Below are positions 30,215-38,492 of a stretch of 64,000 nucleotides of DNA, one piece after another. The position numbers and the translations under genes are program-made. The stretch covers positions 62,001-126,000 of the forward strand of contig NZ_JALHLP010000011.1 in the NCBI RefSeq assembly GCF_022844465.1, read 5' to 3'. Positions within the stretch are counted from its first letter, which is position 1; every line of letters starts with the position of its first letter. This DNA is from Bradyrhizobium sp. GTDB lineage: Bacteria > Pseudomonadota > Alphaproteobacteria > Rhizobiales > Xanthobacteraceae. The notes under the pieces were generated by a model. It made no database searches and was not told the origin of the DNA. It saw only the letters and a list, made by a program, of their open reading frames with translations.

Positions 30215-31755
30215 CCGCGACCGACCAACTGCTTTTCAGGGGCGCCGACTGGGATTTTCCGGCGCTGCAGCGCGTCCATGACGCCTGCGAGGGGATTGCG
30301 CTGAAAGAACTCGGCCTCAACGTCTATCCGAACCAGATCGAGGTCATCACAGCCGAGCAGATGCTGGACGCCTATTCCTCGGTCGGCATGCCGCTGTATT
30401 ACAAGCACTGGTCATTCGGAAAGCACTTTGCCTATCAGGAGGCATCCTACCGCAAAGGGCTGATGGGCCTTGCCTACGAGATCGTCATCAACAGTTCGCC
30501 GTGCATCTCCTATCTGATGGAGGAAAACACCGCGACGATGCAAACGCTGGTGATCGCGCACGCGGCGTTCGGTCACAACCATTTTTTCAAGAACAACTAT
30601 CTCTTCAGGCAATGGACCGATGCCGACGGCATTCTCGACTACCTCGAATTTGCCAAGAGCTATGTGACGCAGTGCGAGGAGCGCCACGGCCGGCAGGCGG
30701 TCGAGCAGACCTTGGATGCCGCGCATGCGCTGATGTCGCACGGTATCGACCGCTATCCCGGCAAAAAGAAGCTGGACCTGCGTGCGGAGGAAAAGCGGGC
30801 CGGAAAGCGTCGCATGCACGAGGAGGGCACTTTCAACGATCTGTGGCGAACCGTCCCGAGCGGTCCGGCCAAGAGTGATGTGTTGCTCAATGTCGGGCGT
30901 CGCCAGAATTTGCTCGGCTTGCCGCAGGAGAATCTGCTTTATTTTCTGGAGAAGACGGCGCCGCGGCTGGCGCCATGGCAACGCGAGTTGCTGCGTATCG
31001 TGCGGCACATCGCGCAGTATTTCTACCCGCAAAGCCAGACCAAGGTCATGAACGAGGGCACCGCGACCTACGTTCACTACCGAATCATGAACCGCCTGCA
31101 CGAACAGGGGCGGATATCCGACGGCAATTTTCTCGAGTTCCTGCAGTCGCATACCAACGTCGTGTTCCAGCCGGACTTCGACAATCCCCACTACTCCGGC
31201 TTCAACCCCTATGCGCTCGGCTTTGCCATGATGCAGGATATCGAGCGAATCGTAACCTGCCCTGACGAGGAGGATCGCGAATGGTTCCCCGACATCGCCG
31301 GGACCGGCGACGCCATGGCCGTGCTGCGCAGCGTTTGGACGGATTATCGCGACGAAAGCTTTATCAGCCAGTTTCTCAGCCCGCGGCTGATGCGCCATTT
31401 CCGCATGTTTCACCTGCACGACGACCCCGCGGAGAGCGCCGGCATCCTGGTCGATGCCATCCACGACGAGCGCGGCTATCGCCGGCTTCGCCGCGAACTG
31501 GCGCGGCAATATGACGTCGGTTTCATCGACGCCAACATCGAAGTCGTCGATGTCGACCTGGCCGGCGACCGCCGTTTGATGCTTCGCCATGTGGTGCTCA
31601 AGGGCGCGCAACTGAGCGAGGTCGACGCCAGGCGCGTGCTGCAGCACCTCGCTGACCTCTGGAGCTACGACGTTTCGCTGGTCGAGGTCGATGCCTCAGG
31701 CACGGTGCTCAAGGAGCATGTGGCAAATCCGCGGAAGCTCGCCGCCGCGGCTTGA
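30211..31755 (+). CDS. spoVR: SpoVR-family protein (YcgB-like)
   Basis: 514 residues, full length for SpoVR/YcgB. Typical segments are the N-terminal WDFPALQRVHDACEGIA, the ...MPLYYKHWSFGKHF region and the His/Asn-rich FGHNHFFKNNYLF. In Bacillus SpoVR affects the spore cortex; in non-sporulating proteobacteria it is a stress-associated protein of unknown biochemistry, nearly always with PrkA and YeaH, as here. ATG 30211 overlaps the yeaH stop by four bases. It is convergent with the 2-oxoacid oxidoreductase cluster, 23 bp apart. Confidence 0.93.
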   Translation: MTATDQLLFRGADWDFPALQRVHDACEGIALKELGLNVYPNQIEVITAEQMLDAYSSVGMPLYYKHWSFGKHFAYQEASYRKGLMGLAYEIVINSSPCISYLMEENTATMQTLVIAHAAFGHNHFFKNNYLFRQWTDADGILDYLEFAKSYVTQCEERHGRQAVEQTLDAAHALMSHGIDRYPGKKKLDLRAEEKRAGKRRMHEEGTFNDLWRTVPSGPAKSDVLLNVGRRQNLLGLPQENLLYFLEKTAPRLAPWQRELLRIVRHIAQYFYPQSQTKVMNEGTATYVHYRIMNRLHEQGRISDGNFLEFLQSHTNVVFQPDFDNPHYSGFNPYALGFAMMQDIERIVTCPDEEDREWFPDIAGTGDAMAVLRSVWTDYRDESFISQFLSPRLMRHFRMFHLHDDPAESAGILVDAIHDERGYRRLRRELARQYDVGFIDANIEVVDVDLAGDRRLMLRHVVLKGAQLSEVDARRVLQHLADLWSYDVSLVEVDASGTVLKEHVANPRKLAAAA

Positions 31756-31778
31756 ACGTCCGGTAGCCAGCGATGCCT

Positions 31779-32834
31779 CTAGCGCAGGCTGGCGTTGATC
31801 TTTTCCAGCGCCGATGTGCCGGGGCACAGATCCTTGGCCTCCAGCCTGTTCAGCGGCGTCTCGACGGTATCGAGGTGGCTGTGCAGGTCGTCGGAATCCG
31901 GGTCGACATACAGCAAACCGGTCACCACCTGGCCCTTGGCGGCATGTTTCTGCAGGAAGGTCATGGCCGCCAGCCGGTCATTGGCATCGTAATCGGCGTC
32001 GATCTTGCGCAGCGCCAGCCGCGTTCCGTCATGCTGATCCACCACCTGCACCGAGCCTGGCGCGTAATCGACGGTGATGGGTTCTCGCCCCGTGATCACG
32101 TCGAGACGGTTCACCGCTTCGTTGTGTTCGCGGACATAGTCGAAGCTCTTGGTCGAGCCGGCGTGGTTGTTGAAGGCGATGCAGGGGCTGATGACGTCGA
32201 TGAACGCCGCGCCCTTGTGCCGGATCGCGGCGGATATCAGCGGCACCAGTTGGGTTTTGTCGCCGGAGAAGCTGCGCGCCACGAAGCTGGCGCCGAGTTG
32301 CAGCGCGATCGCCACCAGGTCGATGGCGTTGTCGGTGTTCATCACGCCCTTCTTTGACTTCGAGCCACGGTCGGCGGTGGCGGAGAACTGGCCCTTGGTC
32401 AGGCCGTACACGCCGTTGTTCTCAACGATGTAGGTCATGTTGACGCCGCGCCGGATCGAATGCGCGAACTGGCCGAAGCCGATCGAGGCCGAGTCGCCGT
32501 CGCCGGAGACGCCGAGATAGATCAGGTCGCGGTTGGCGAGGTTGGCGCCGGTCAGCACCGACGGCATGCGACCATGAACCGAATTGAAGCCGTGCGAGTT
32601 GCCGAGGAAATAGTCCGGGGTCTTCGACGAGCAGCCGATGCCGGAGATCTTGGCGACCCGGTGCGGTTCGATCGACAGTTCGTAGCAGGCCTCGATGATC
32701 GCGGCCGTGATCGAATCGTGGCCGCAGCCGGCGCACAGGGTCGAGATCTTGCCCTCGTAATCCCGGTGGGTGTAGCCGAGTTCGTTCTTCGGCAGGCCAG
32801 GATGATGGAATTTAGGTTTTGCAATGTAGGTCAT
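31779..32834 (-). CDS. 2-oxoacid:ferredoxin oxidoreductase beta subunit
   Basis: 351 residues. The beta subunit binds thiamine diphosphate and an Fe-S cluster and, with the alpha subunit, oxidatively decarboxylates a 2-oxoacid to acyl-CoA while reducing ferredoxin. Visible are the CAGCGHD motif near residue 34, GIGCSSKTPDYF, the diphosphate/Mg site GDGDSASIGFGQF and NNGVYGLTKGQFS, all as in KorB-type enzymes. ATG 32834 begins MTYIAKPKFHHP; the upstream open frame is repeat DNA. Substrate (2-oxoglutarate most likely, from the YGLTKGQ family type) is inference. It follows the alpha gene after 130 bp containing a palindromic repeat. Confidence 0.9.
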   Translation of the reverse strand: MTYIAKPKFHHPGLPKNELGYTHRDYEGKISTLCAGCGHDSITAAIIEACYELSIEPHRVAKISGIGCSSKTPDYFLGNSHGFNSVHGRMPSVLTGANLANRDLIYLGVSGDGDSASIGFGQFAHSIRRGVNMTYIVENNGVYGLTKGQFSATADRGSKSKKGVMNTDNAIDLVAIALQLGASFVARSFSGDKTQLVPLISAAIRHKGAAFIDVISPCIAFNNHAGSTKSFDYVREHNEAVNRLDVITGREPITVDYAPGSVQVVDQHDGTRLALRKIDADYDANDRLAAMTFLQKHAAKGQVVTGLLYVDPDSDDLHSHLDTVETPLNRLEAKDLCPGTSALEKINASLR

Positions 32835-32857
32835 TTCTGCACCTGCGATTCCAGCCT

Positions 32858-32943
32858 CGTCATGGCCGGGCTTGTCCCGGCCATCCACGTCTTGGCCGAG
32901 AAAAAGGAAGGCGTGGATGCCCGGCACAAGGCCGGGCATGACG
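32858..32943. repeat. Palindromic repeat inside the 2-oxoacid oxidoreductase operon
   Basis: Arms CGTCATGGCCGGGCTTGTCC and a matching GGCACAAGGCCGGGCATGACG (minor differences), with inner ATCCACG/CGTGGAT arms around an A-rich tip, make a near-perfect long hairpin. It differs from the CGTCATTCCGGGGCG family but has the same CGTCAT..ATGACG ends. It fills most of the gap between the alpha and beta genes and could alter their expression ratio. Confidence 0.7.
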
Positions 32944-32964
32944 CCGGAGGGATCAACACATCGG

Positions 32965-34815
32965 TCATGACACAGCCTTGCGAAGAGGGGTCACTTTCAG
33001 GTGGTCCTGGTGGTCGCCGATGGAATTAGCGATGAAGCGCGCAGTGATCGGCGTGCCGTCATAGTGCAGGATCGGCACCAGCCGGACCGGGTCGATGCCG
33101 TTCTCGTTGACAATCAGCTGGCGCAACTGGGCATCGCGGTTCTGTTCGACCACGTAGACGAAATCGTGATCCGCAATGAAGCTCGCCACGCTGGAGTGGA
33201 ACGGGAAGGCGCGGATGCGCAGGCGGTCAAGCTGATGGCCGCGCGCTTCCAGTAGCCCGATCGCCTCGTCCATCGCCGGCGAGGTCGAGCCGAAATAGAT
33301 GACGCCGTACTTGGTCGGTTTCGCGGCGTTGGCCTGCAACGGCCGCGGCACCATGTCCTGTGCGGTCTCGAACTTGCGCACCAGCCGCTGCATGTTGTCG
33401 GCGTAAACCGCACCTTCCTCCGAATAGCGCGCGTAACGGTCGCGCGACGTGCCGCGGGTAAAGAACGAGCCCTTGGTCGGGTGGGTGCCCGGATAGGTGC
33501 GGAAGGGGATGCCGTCGCCATCGACGTCAAGATAGCGGCCGAAATCGCGGCCGGGCTCGTCGAGCATTTCGGCGGTCATTACCTTGCCGCGGTCATACTG
33601 CCTGCCGTCATCCCACTTCAGCGGGCGGCACAGCCGGTGGTTCATGCCGATGTCGAGATCGAGCATCAGGAAGATCGTGGTCTGCAGCCGCTCGGCGAGG
33701 TCGAAGGAAGCCGCCGCGAATTCGAAGGCTTCGGCCGGGTCTTCCGGAAACAAAAGGATGTGTTTGGTATCGCCATGCGAGGCGTAAGCGCACGCAATGA
33801 TGTCGCACTGCTGGGTTCGGGTCGGCATTCCGGTCGAGGGGCCGGCGCGCTGCACGTTCATGATGACGGCTGGAATCTCCGCGAAGTAGGACAGGCCGAT
33901 GAATTCGGTCATCAGCGAGATGCCGGGGCCGGACGTCGCGGTGAAGGCGCGCGCGCCGTTCCAGGACGCGCCGATCACGATGCCGATCGAGGCCAGTTCA
34001 TCCTCGCCCTGCACGATGGCGTATTTCGCCTTGCCGGTCTGCGGATCGTGCCGCAGCTTCTTGCAATGGGCGCCGAACGCATCCGCCAGCGAGGACGACG
34101 GCGTGATCGGATACCAGGCGCAGACGGTAGCACCGCCATAGACGGCGCCGAGCGCAGCCGCGCTGTTGCCCTCGATGAATATCCGCTCGCCAACCTTGTC
34201 GGCCTTCTTCACCCGCAGTCCGAGCGGGCACTTCAGGTTTTGCAGCGCCCAGTCGCGGCCGAGATGCAGCGCGTGGACGTTGGAGGACAACAGCTTTTCC
34301 TTGCCCTTGTACTGTTCGCCGAACAGCTTCTCGACCAGCTTCGGATCCATATCGAGCAAGGCGCAGAGTGCGCCGAGATAGATGATGTTCTTGAACAGCT
34401 GGCGCTGGCGCGGATCGGTATAGGTCGAGTTGGTGATCGCGGTCAGCGGCACGCCGATCACGGTTATGTCGGTGCGGAACTTCGACGACGGCAACGGCTT
34501 GGTCGAGTCGTAGAACAGGTAGCCGCCGGTCTCGATCGAGGCGACATCCTTGTCCCAGGTCTGCGGATTCATCGCCACCATCAGGTCGACGCCGCCGCGG
34601 GCGCCGAGATGGCCGGCTTCGGTGACGCGCACCTCATACCAGGTCGGAAGCCCCTGGATGTTGGAGGGGAAGATGTTGCGCGGGCTGACCGGCACGCCGT
34701 GACGCAGGATGGCGCGGGCGAACAATTCATTGGCGCTCGCCGAACCCGAGCCGTTGACGTTGGCGAAGCGGACGACGAAGTCGTTTACGCTGCTGATCGG
34801 GCTTTGGACTGACAT
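32965..34815 (-). CDS. 2-oxoacid:ferredoxin oxidoreductase alpha subunit (gamma-alpha fusion)
   Basis: 616 residues. The N-terminal ~190 residues are the gamma domain (FANVNGSGSASANELFARAI, EAGHLGARGGVDLMVAMNP); the rest is the pyrimidine-binding alpha part with the motif AWYPITPSSSLAD and the SGPGISLMTEFIG segment. With the beta subunit it forms a CoA-dependent, ferredoxin-linked 2-oxoacid oxidoreductase. ATG 34815 starts 30 bases inside the end of the preceding Fe-S flavoprotein gene, a 31-bp overlap that indicates one transcript. Upstream open frame belongs to that gene in another phase. It is full length for the fused type. Confidence 0.9.
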   Translation of the reverse strand: MSVQSPISSVNDFVVRFANVNGSGSASANELFARAILRHGVPVSPRNIFPSNIQGLPTWYEVRVTEAGHLGARGGVDLMVAMNPQTWDKDVASIETGGYLFYDSTKPLPSSKFRTDITVIGVPLTAITNSTYTDPRQRQLFKNIIYLGALCALLDMDPKLVEKLFGEQYKGKEKLLSSNVHALHLGRDWALQNLKCPLGLRVKKADKVGERIFIEGNSAAALGAVYGGATVCAWYPITPSSSLADAFGAHCKKLRHDPQTGKAKYAIVQGEDELASIGIVIGASWNGARAFTATSGPGISLMTEFIGLSYFAEIPAVIMNVQRAGPSTGMPTRTQQCDIIACAYASHGDTKHILLFPEDPAEAFEFAAASFDLAERLQTTIFLMLDLDIGMNHRLCRPLKWDDGRQYDRGKVMTAEMLDEPGRDFGRYLDVDGDGIPFRTYPGTHPTKGSFFTRGTSRDRYARYSEEGAVYADNMQRLVRKFETAQDMVPRPLQANAAKPTKYGVIYFGSTSPAMDEAIGLLEARGHQLDRLRIRAFPFHSSVASFIADHDFVYVVEQNRDAQLRQLIVNENGIDPVRLVPILHYDGTPITARFIANSIGDHQDHLKVTPLRKAVS

Positions 34816-36593
34816 GTTGATCCCGCATAGGTCATATCGATGAGATATTTCTGCATGTCCCAGGCGCCGGTGGGGCAGCGTTCGGCGCACAGGCCGCAAT
34901 GCAGGCAGACGTCCTCGTCCTTGACCATGACGCGCCCGGTCTTGAGGCCGTCGGCGACATACAGGTCCTGGTCGCGGTTGGGCGCGGGGGCCTTCAGCCG
35001 CTGCCGGAGGTCCGCTTCCTCGCCGTTCTCCGTGAACGTGATGCAGTCCATCGGGCAGATGTCGACGCAGGCGTCGCATTCGATGCAGGCGGGCGCCGAG
35101 AACACCGTCTGTATGTCACAGTTCAGGCAGCGTTGCGCCTCGCCGAGCGCGAGTTTGACGTCGTAGCCAAGCTCGACCTCGGTACGGATGTCCTTCAGCG
35201 CGATCACCTTGTCGCGATGCGGCACCTTGTAGCGCTTGTCGCCGGAGACGTCGTTGTCGTAGCTCCACTCGTGGATGCCCATCTTCTGCGAGGAGATCTG
35301 CACCTCGGGAAGCGGACGCTCGGTAATGTCTTCGCCCGAAATCATCTTGTGGATCGACAGCGCGGCATCGTGGCCGTGCGCGACCGCCCAGATGATGTTC
35401 TTCGGACCAAACGCCGCGTCGCCGCCAAAGAACACTTTCGGATGGGTCGAGGCGAAGGTTTTCTGATCGACCTGCGGCATGCCCCATTTGTCGAATTCGA
35501 CGCCGCAGTCGCGCTCGATCCAGGGAAAGGCGTTTTCCTGGCCGACCGCGATCAGCACGTCGTCGCAAGGGATGGTCTGGTCGGGCTCGCCCGCGGGCAC
35601 TAGGTTGCGGCGGCCATTCTTGTCGTATTCAGCCTTCACCTTCTGGAAGGTGACGCCGGTGAGCCTGCCGTTGTCATGGGTGAACGCAACCGGCACCATG
35701 AAATTGAGGACCGGAATATCCTCGTGAATCGCGTCTTCCTTTTCCCAGGGGCTCGCCTTCATCTCCTCGAAGCCGGAGCGCACGATCACCTTGACGTCGT
35801 CGCCGCCGAGGCGGCGCGCAGTGCGGCAGCAGTCCATCGCGGTGTTGCCGCCGCCCAGCACGATGACGCGCTTGCCGATCTTCTCGACATGGCCGAACGA
35901 CACCGACGACAGCCACTCGATCCCGATATGGATGTTGGCGGCGGCTTCCTTGCGGCCCGGTATGTCAAGCTCGCGACCGCGCGGCGCGCCGGAGCCGACG
36001 AAAATGGCGTCGTAGTTTTTACCAAGCAGCTCCTTCAGACTGTCGATGCGATGGCCGCCCTTGAACTCGACACCGAGGTTGAGGATGTAATCGGTTTCCT
36101 CGTCGATCACCGCGTCCGGCAGCCGGAACTTCGGGATCTGGCTCCGCATCATACCGCCCGCCCTCGGATCGGCATCGAACACGGTGCAATGATAACCGAG
36201 CGGGGCGAGGTCGCGCGCCACCGCAAGCGAGGCCGGGCCGCCGCCGACCAGCGCGATGCGTTTGCCGTTCTTTACCGCTGGCTTCGGCATCCGGTGTCTG
36301 ACGTCGTCCTTGAAGTCGGCGGCGACGCGCTTGAGGCGGCAGATCGCGACCGGCGTTTCCTCGACACGGCCGCGGCGGCAGGCGGGCTCGCACGGGCGGT
36401 CGCAGGTGCGTCCCAGAATTCCGGGAAACACGTTCGATTTCCAGTTGATCATGTAGGCGTCGCTGTAACGCCCCTCTGCAATCAGACGGATATACTCGGG
36501 AACTGGCGTGTGAGCGGGGCACGCCCATTGGCAATCGACTACTTTATGAAAGTAGTCTGGCGCCGAGATGTCAGTCGGTTTCATTCCTACCAT
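34785..36593 (-). CDS. GltD-type FAD/NAD(P) oxidoreductase with two C-terminal 4Fe-4S clusters
   Basis: 602 residues. The N-terminus carries the Cys motif of glutamate-synthase small-subunit-like proteins (DCQWACPAHTPVPEY; GRTCDRPCEPACRRG). Two dinucleotide folds follow (GGGPASLAVARDLAPLGY and VLGGGNTAMDCCRTA), then GDAAFGPKNIIWAVAHG. The C-terminus has two 4Fe-4S motifs, CIECDACVDICPMDC and CLHCGLCAERCPTG. Placed first in an operon with a ferredoxin-type 2-oxoacid oxidoreductase, it probably exchanges electrons between NAD(P)H and that enzyme or its ferredoxin; direction is unknown. No gltB is nearby, so it is not the glutamate synthase subunit. ATG 36593 or 36584 could be the start. Confidence 0.87.
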   Translation of the reverse strand: MVGMKPTDISAPDYFHKVVDCQWACPAHTPVPEYIRLIAEGRYSDAYMINWKSNVFPGILGRTCDRPCEPACRRGRVEETPVAICRLKRVAADFKDDVRHRMPKPAVKNGKRIALVGGGPASLAVARDLAPLGYHCTVFDADPRAGGMMRSQIPKFRLPDAVIDEETDYILNLGVEFKGGHRIDSLKELLGKNYDAIFVGSGAPRGRELDIPGRKEAAANIHIGIEWLSSVSFGHVEKIGKRVIVLGGGNTAMDCCRTARRLGGDDVKVIVRSGFEEMKASPWEKEDAIHEDIPVLNFMVPVAFTHDNGRLTGVTFQKVKAEYDKNGRRNLVPAGEPDQTIPCDDVLIAVGQENAFPWIERDCGVEFDKWGMPQVDQKTFASTHPKVFFGGDAAFGPKNIIWAVAHGHDAALSIHKMISGEDITERPLPEVQISSQKMGIHEWSYDNDVSGDKRYKVPHRDKVIALKDIRTEVELGYDVKLALGEAQRCLNCDIQTVFSAPACIECDACVDICPMDCITFTENGEEADLRQRLKAPAPNRDQDLYVADGLKTGRVMVKDEDVCLHCGLCAERCPTGAWDMQKYLIDMTYAGSTCQSKARSAA

Positions 36594-36826
36594 GTCCGCG
36601 CAATTTCAAGGAAAGCGCGGCCTCATTTTTGCCTGCGAACGCCCAGTCGGCGCTGTTGCGGATTTCGAATTGGATCATAGGCTTATGTTACTAGAGCCAT
36701 TCAAGACTTCGCACAAAGGCAATTTTGCGCGAGCGTCGGCCCCCAAATGCATGGGCGCCTGTTGTTAACGTCTCAGCGCTTATGCGGCAGTGCAGCATGT
36801 GCGGCGCAGAAACAACGAACGCAGCC

Positions 36827-37495
36827 TTAGCCGCCGAGATCGCTCTTTGCGAGGTCCCACATCAACCGGTAAACGCCACTTGAGATCGCGGTTGGCGTAA
36901 GTGTGACATTGCCGGTCAGCCGCGCCGCCGCGGGCGGAACCGCGCCCACATCGGTGGCGTCAATCAACACGAACCAGTCGCCGGCACCGGGATTTGGCGC
37001 GGACGGATCGTTGGTGATCGGCTTGGACAATGCCAGGTCGCTCTCGATCAGGTGCATGGAGACGATTCCGTCGAGTTCGGCCGGATTGAGCAGCTCGCGC
37101 AGCACTGAGCGCAGCTTTTCTTCGCTGCCGGCCGTGGGACGCAGCCTGACGATGCCGAGTGCGGCGCCACGGCCGGTGCCGCGGCTGACCGTGATGCGCG
37201 CGACCGCGCGTATCATGTCCTTGAAGCGCCCGATGTTGGCCTTCGACCACGCCGTCTGGTTGGCCAGCGCGGCGCGATAGGCCGGACTGTCCAGCACCTC
37301 GAACGTCCTGGTCGAGTACAGGCTGAGGTATTTCGGGTTGCCTGCATGCGCGACATAGCGGCGCGCCTCGAGGAAGCCTTCGATTGCGACACGCTCCTCG
37401 AGATGTTCGCGGTCGTACCAGCGATTGAACTCGGCCTCGTCTGAGGCGGCGATGTTCATGGAGGTCAGCAGCATGCCTTTTCCGGCCAATGGCAT
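36827..37495 (-). CDS. Unknown protein, possible dimeric alpha/beta-barrel (EthD-like), end of pqq operon
   Basis: 222 residues with no signal peptide or membrane segment. The first half (MNIAASDEAEFNRWYDREHLEERVAI in parts, then YLSLYSTRTFEVLDSPAYRAAL) has the W-Y-x-x-E-H pattern and length of ferredoxin-like dimeric alpha/beta-barrel domains, and the second half may be a second such domain (ALGIVRLRPTAGSEEKLRSVL). I do not recognise a named family and give no enzyme role. It starts four bases after the peptidase gene stop, so it is very likely the seventh cistron of pqqABCDE-pip. That position makes a link to PQQ or to a quinone substrate worth testing. Confidence 0.7.
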   Translation of the reverse strand: MPLAGKGMLLTSMNIAASDEAEFNRWYDREHLEERVAIEGFLEARRYVAHAGNPKYLSLYSTRTFEVLDSPAYRAALANQTAWSKANIGRFKDMIRAVARITVSRGTGRGAALGIVRLRPTAGSEEKLRSVLRELLNPAELDGIVSMHLIESDLALSKPITNDPSAPNPGAGDWFVLIDATDVGAVPPAAARLTGNVTLTPTAISSGVYRLMWDLAKSDLGG

Positions 37496-37499
37496 TTCT

Positions 37500-38492
37500 T
37501 TAGTCCTGTTTGTTGATTTTGGAGGCCATGTCCGTGATCGCCTTCATCACGGCGTCGCGGACACCGGGGTCATACAGGGTGTGCCCGGCACCTTCGGCAA
37601 CGCGAATTTCGGCCGCAGGCCAGACGGCCGCGAGCGCGTGCGATTTGGCGGGTGGGCACAACAAATCGTAGCGGCCTTGCACGATGATGCCCGGAATATC
37701 CTTCAGCTTGCCGGCGTCGCGGATCAGCTGGTTCGGCTGCAGGAAGCAGCCGCTGGAAAAGTAGTGCGCTTCCATGAACGGCGTTGCCGGCAAGTTACGT
37801 GACGAGTGCAGCGCCGACAGATCGATTCTCGTGCGGCTTGGCGCGTGTTCGGACAGGATGCGCTCGGTCTCGCCCCAGGCCCGCGCCGCCGGGCCATGCA
37901 CGGCCGCATCGGGATCGAGGATGCGTCGAAAATAGGCCTGCAGCGGTTGGGCGCGCTCGGTCTCCGCCAGCACGCTCAGGAAGTCGTCGTAGAGGTCGGG
38001 ATAGAGACGCGGCAACACATTCAGGAAGGCGGTTTCGATTTCCGCGATGGTGCCGAGGAAAGCCGCGCGCAGCACGATGCCGGCGACGCGCTCGGGATGC
38101 GCCTGTGCATATGCCAGCGCCAGCGTCGCGCCCCACGAGCCGCCGACGATCATCCAACGCTCAAATCCGAATTTCCCGCGGATCAATTCCATGTCCGCGA
38201 CCAGATGTGGCAATGTGTTGGCGTCGCGGCTGCCCCTGGGGCGGCTGCGTCCGGCGCCGCGCTGGTCGAACAGCACCGCATGGAAGCGCTCGGGATCGAA
38301 CAGCCGGCGATGGTCTGGCTGGCAGCCGCTGCCCGGTCCGCCGTGCAAATAGACCGCGGGAACGCCGCCGGCGCGTCCAACGCTTTCAACATGGATATCG
38401 TGGCCGTCGCCGACGGCGAATTGTTCCGACGTCAGCGGGGCAAACGGATCGGCGCGCTTGATGGATGTGCCGGCATCGGCGTCAGGCGCCAT
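37500..38492 (-). CDS. pip: Proline iminopeptidase-type S33 peptidase coupled to pqqE
   Basis: 330 residues, alpha/beta hydrolase fold. Proline iminopeptidase hallmarks are visible: oxyanion motif LHGGPGSG, FDQRGAGRS, nucleophile elbow GGSWGATLAL, then the acid in GRYDLLCPP and the histidine in GAGHTLYDP. Such cytoplasmic enzymes release N-terminal proline from peptides. ATG 38492 overlaps the end of pqqE by 11 bases; the 48 open codons upstream are pqqE in another frame. Because it is embedded in the pqq operon and no PqqF or PqqG protease gene is seen in the window, it may trim the PqqA peptide; that is inference. It could equally be a housekeeping peptidase that joined the operon. Confidence 0.85.
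   Translation of the reverse strand: MAPDADAGTSIKRADPFAPLTSEQFAVGDGHDIHVESVGRAGGVPAVYLHGGPGSGCQPDHRRLFDPERFHAVLFDQRGAGRSRPRGSRDANTLPHLVADMELIRGKFGFERWMIVGGSWGATLALAYAQAHPERVAGIVLRAAFLGTIAEIETAFLNVLPRLYPDLYDDFLSVLAETERAQPLQAYFRRILDPDAAVHGPAARAWGETERILSEHAPSRTRIDLSALHSSRNLPATPFMEAHYFSSGCFLQPNQLIRDAGKLKDIPGIIVQGRYDLLCPPAKSHALAAVWPAAEIRVAEGAGHTLYDPGVRDAVMKAITDMASKINKQD

Noticed and set aside
34785..36593. Annotation as glutamate synthase small subunit
   Set aside because: Two extra 4Fe-4S motifs and the operon with the 2-oxoacid oxidoreductase; no gltB nearby.
36594..36826. Sigma-54 or FixK-type site ahead of the 2-oxoacid oxidoreductase operon
   Set aside because: Searched for TGGCAC-N5-TTGC and TTGAT-N4-ATCAA; no acceptable match.
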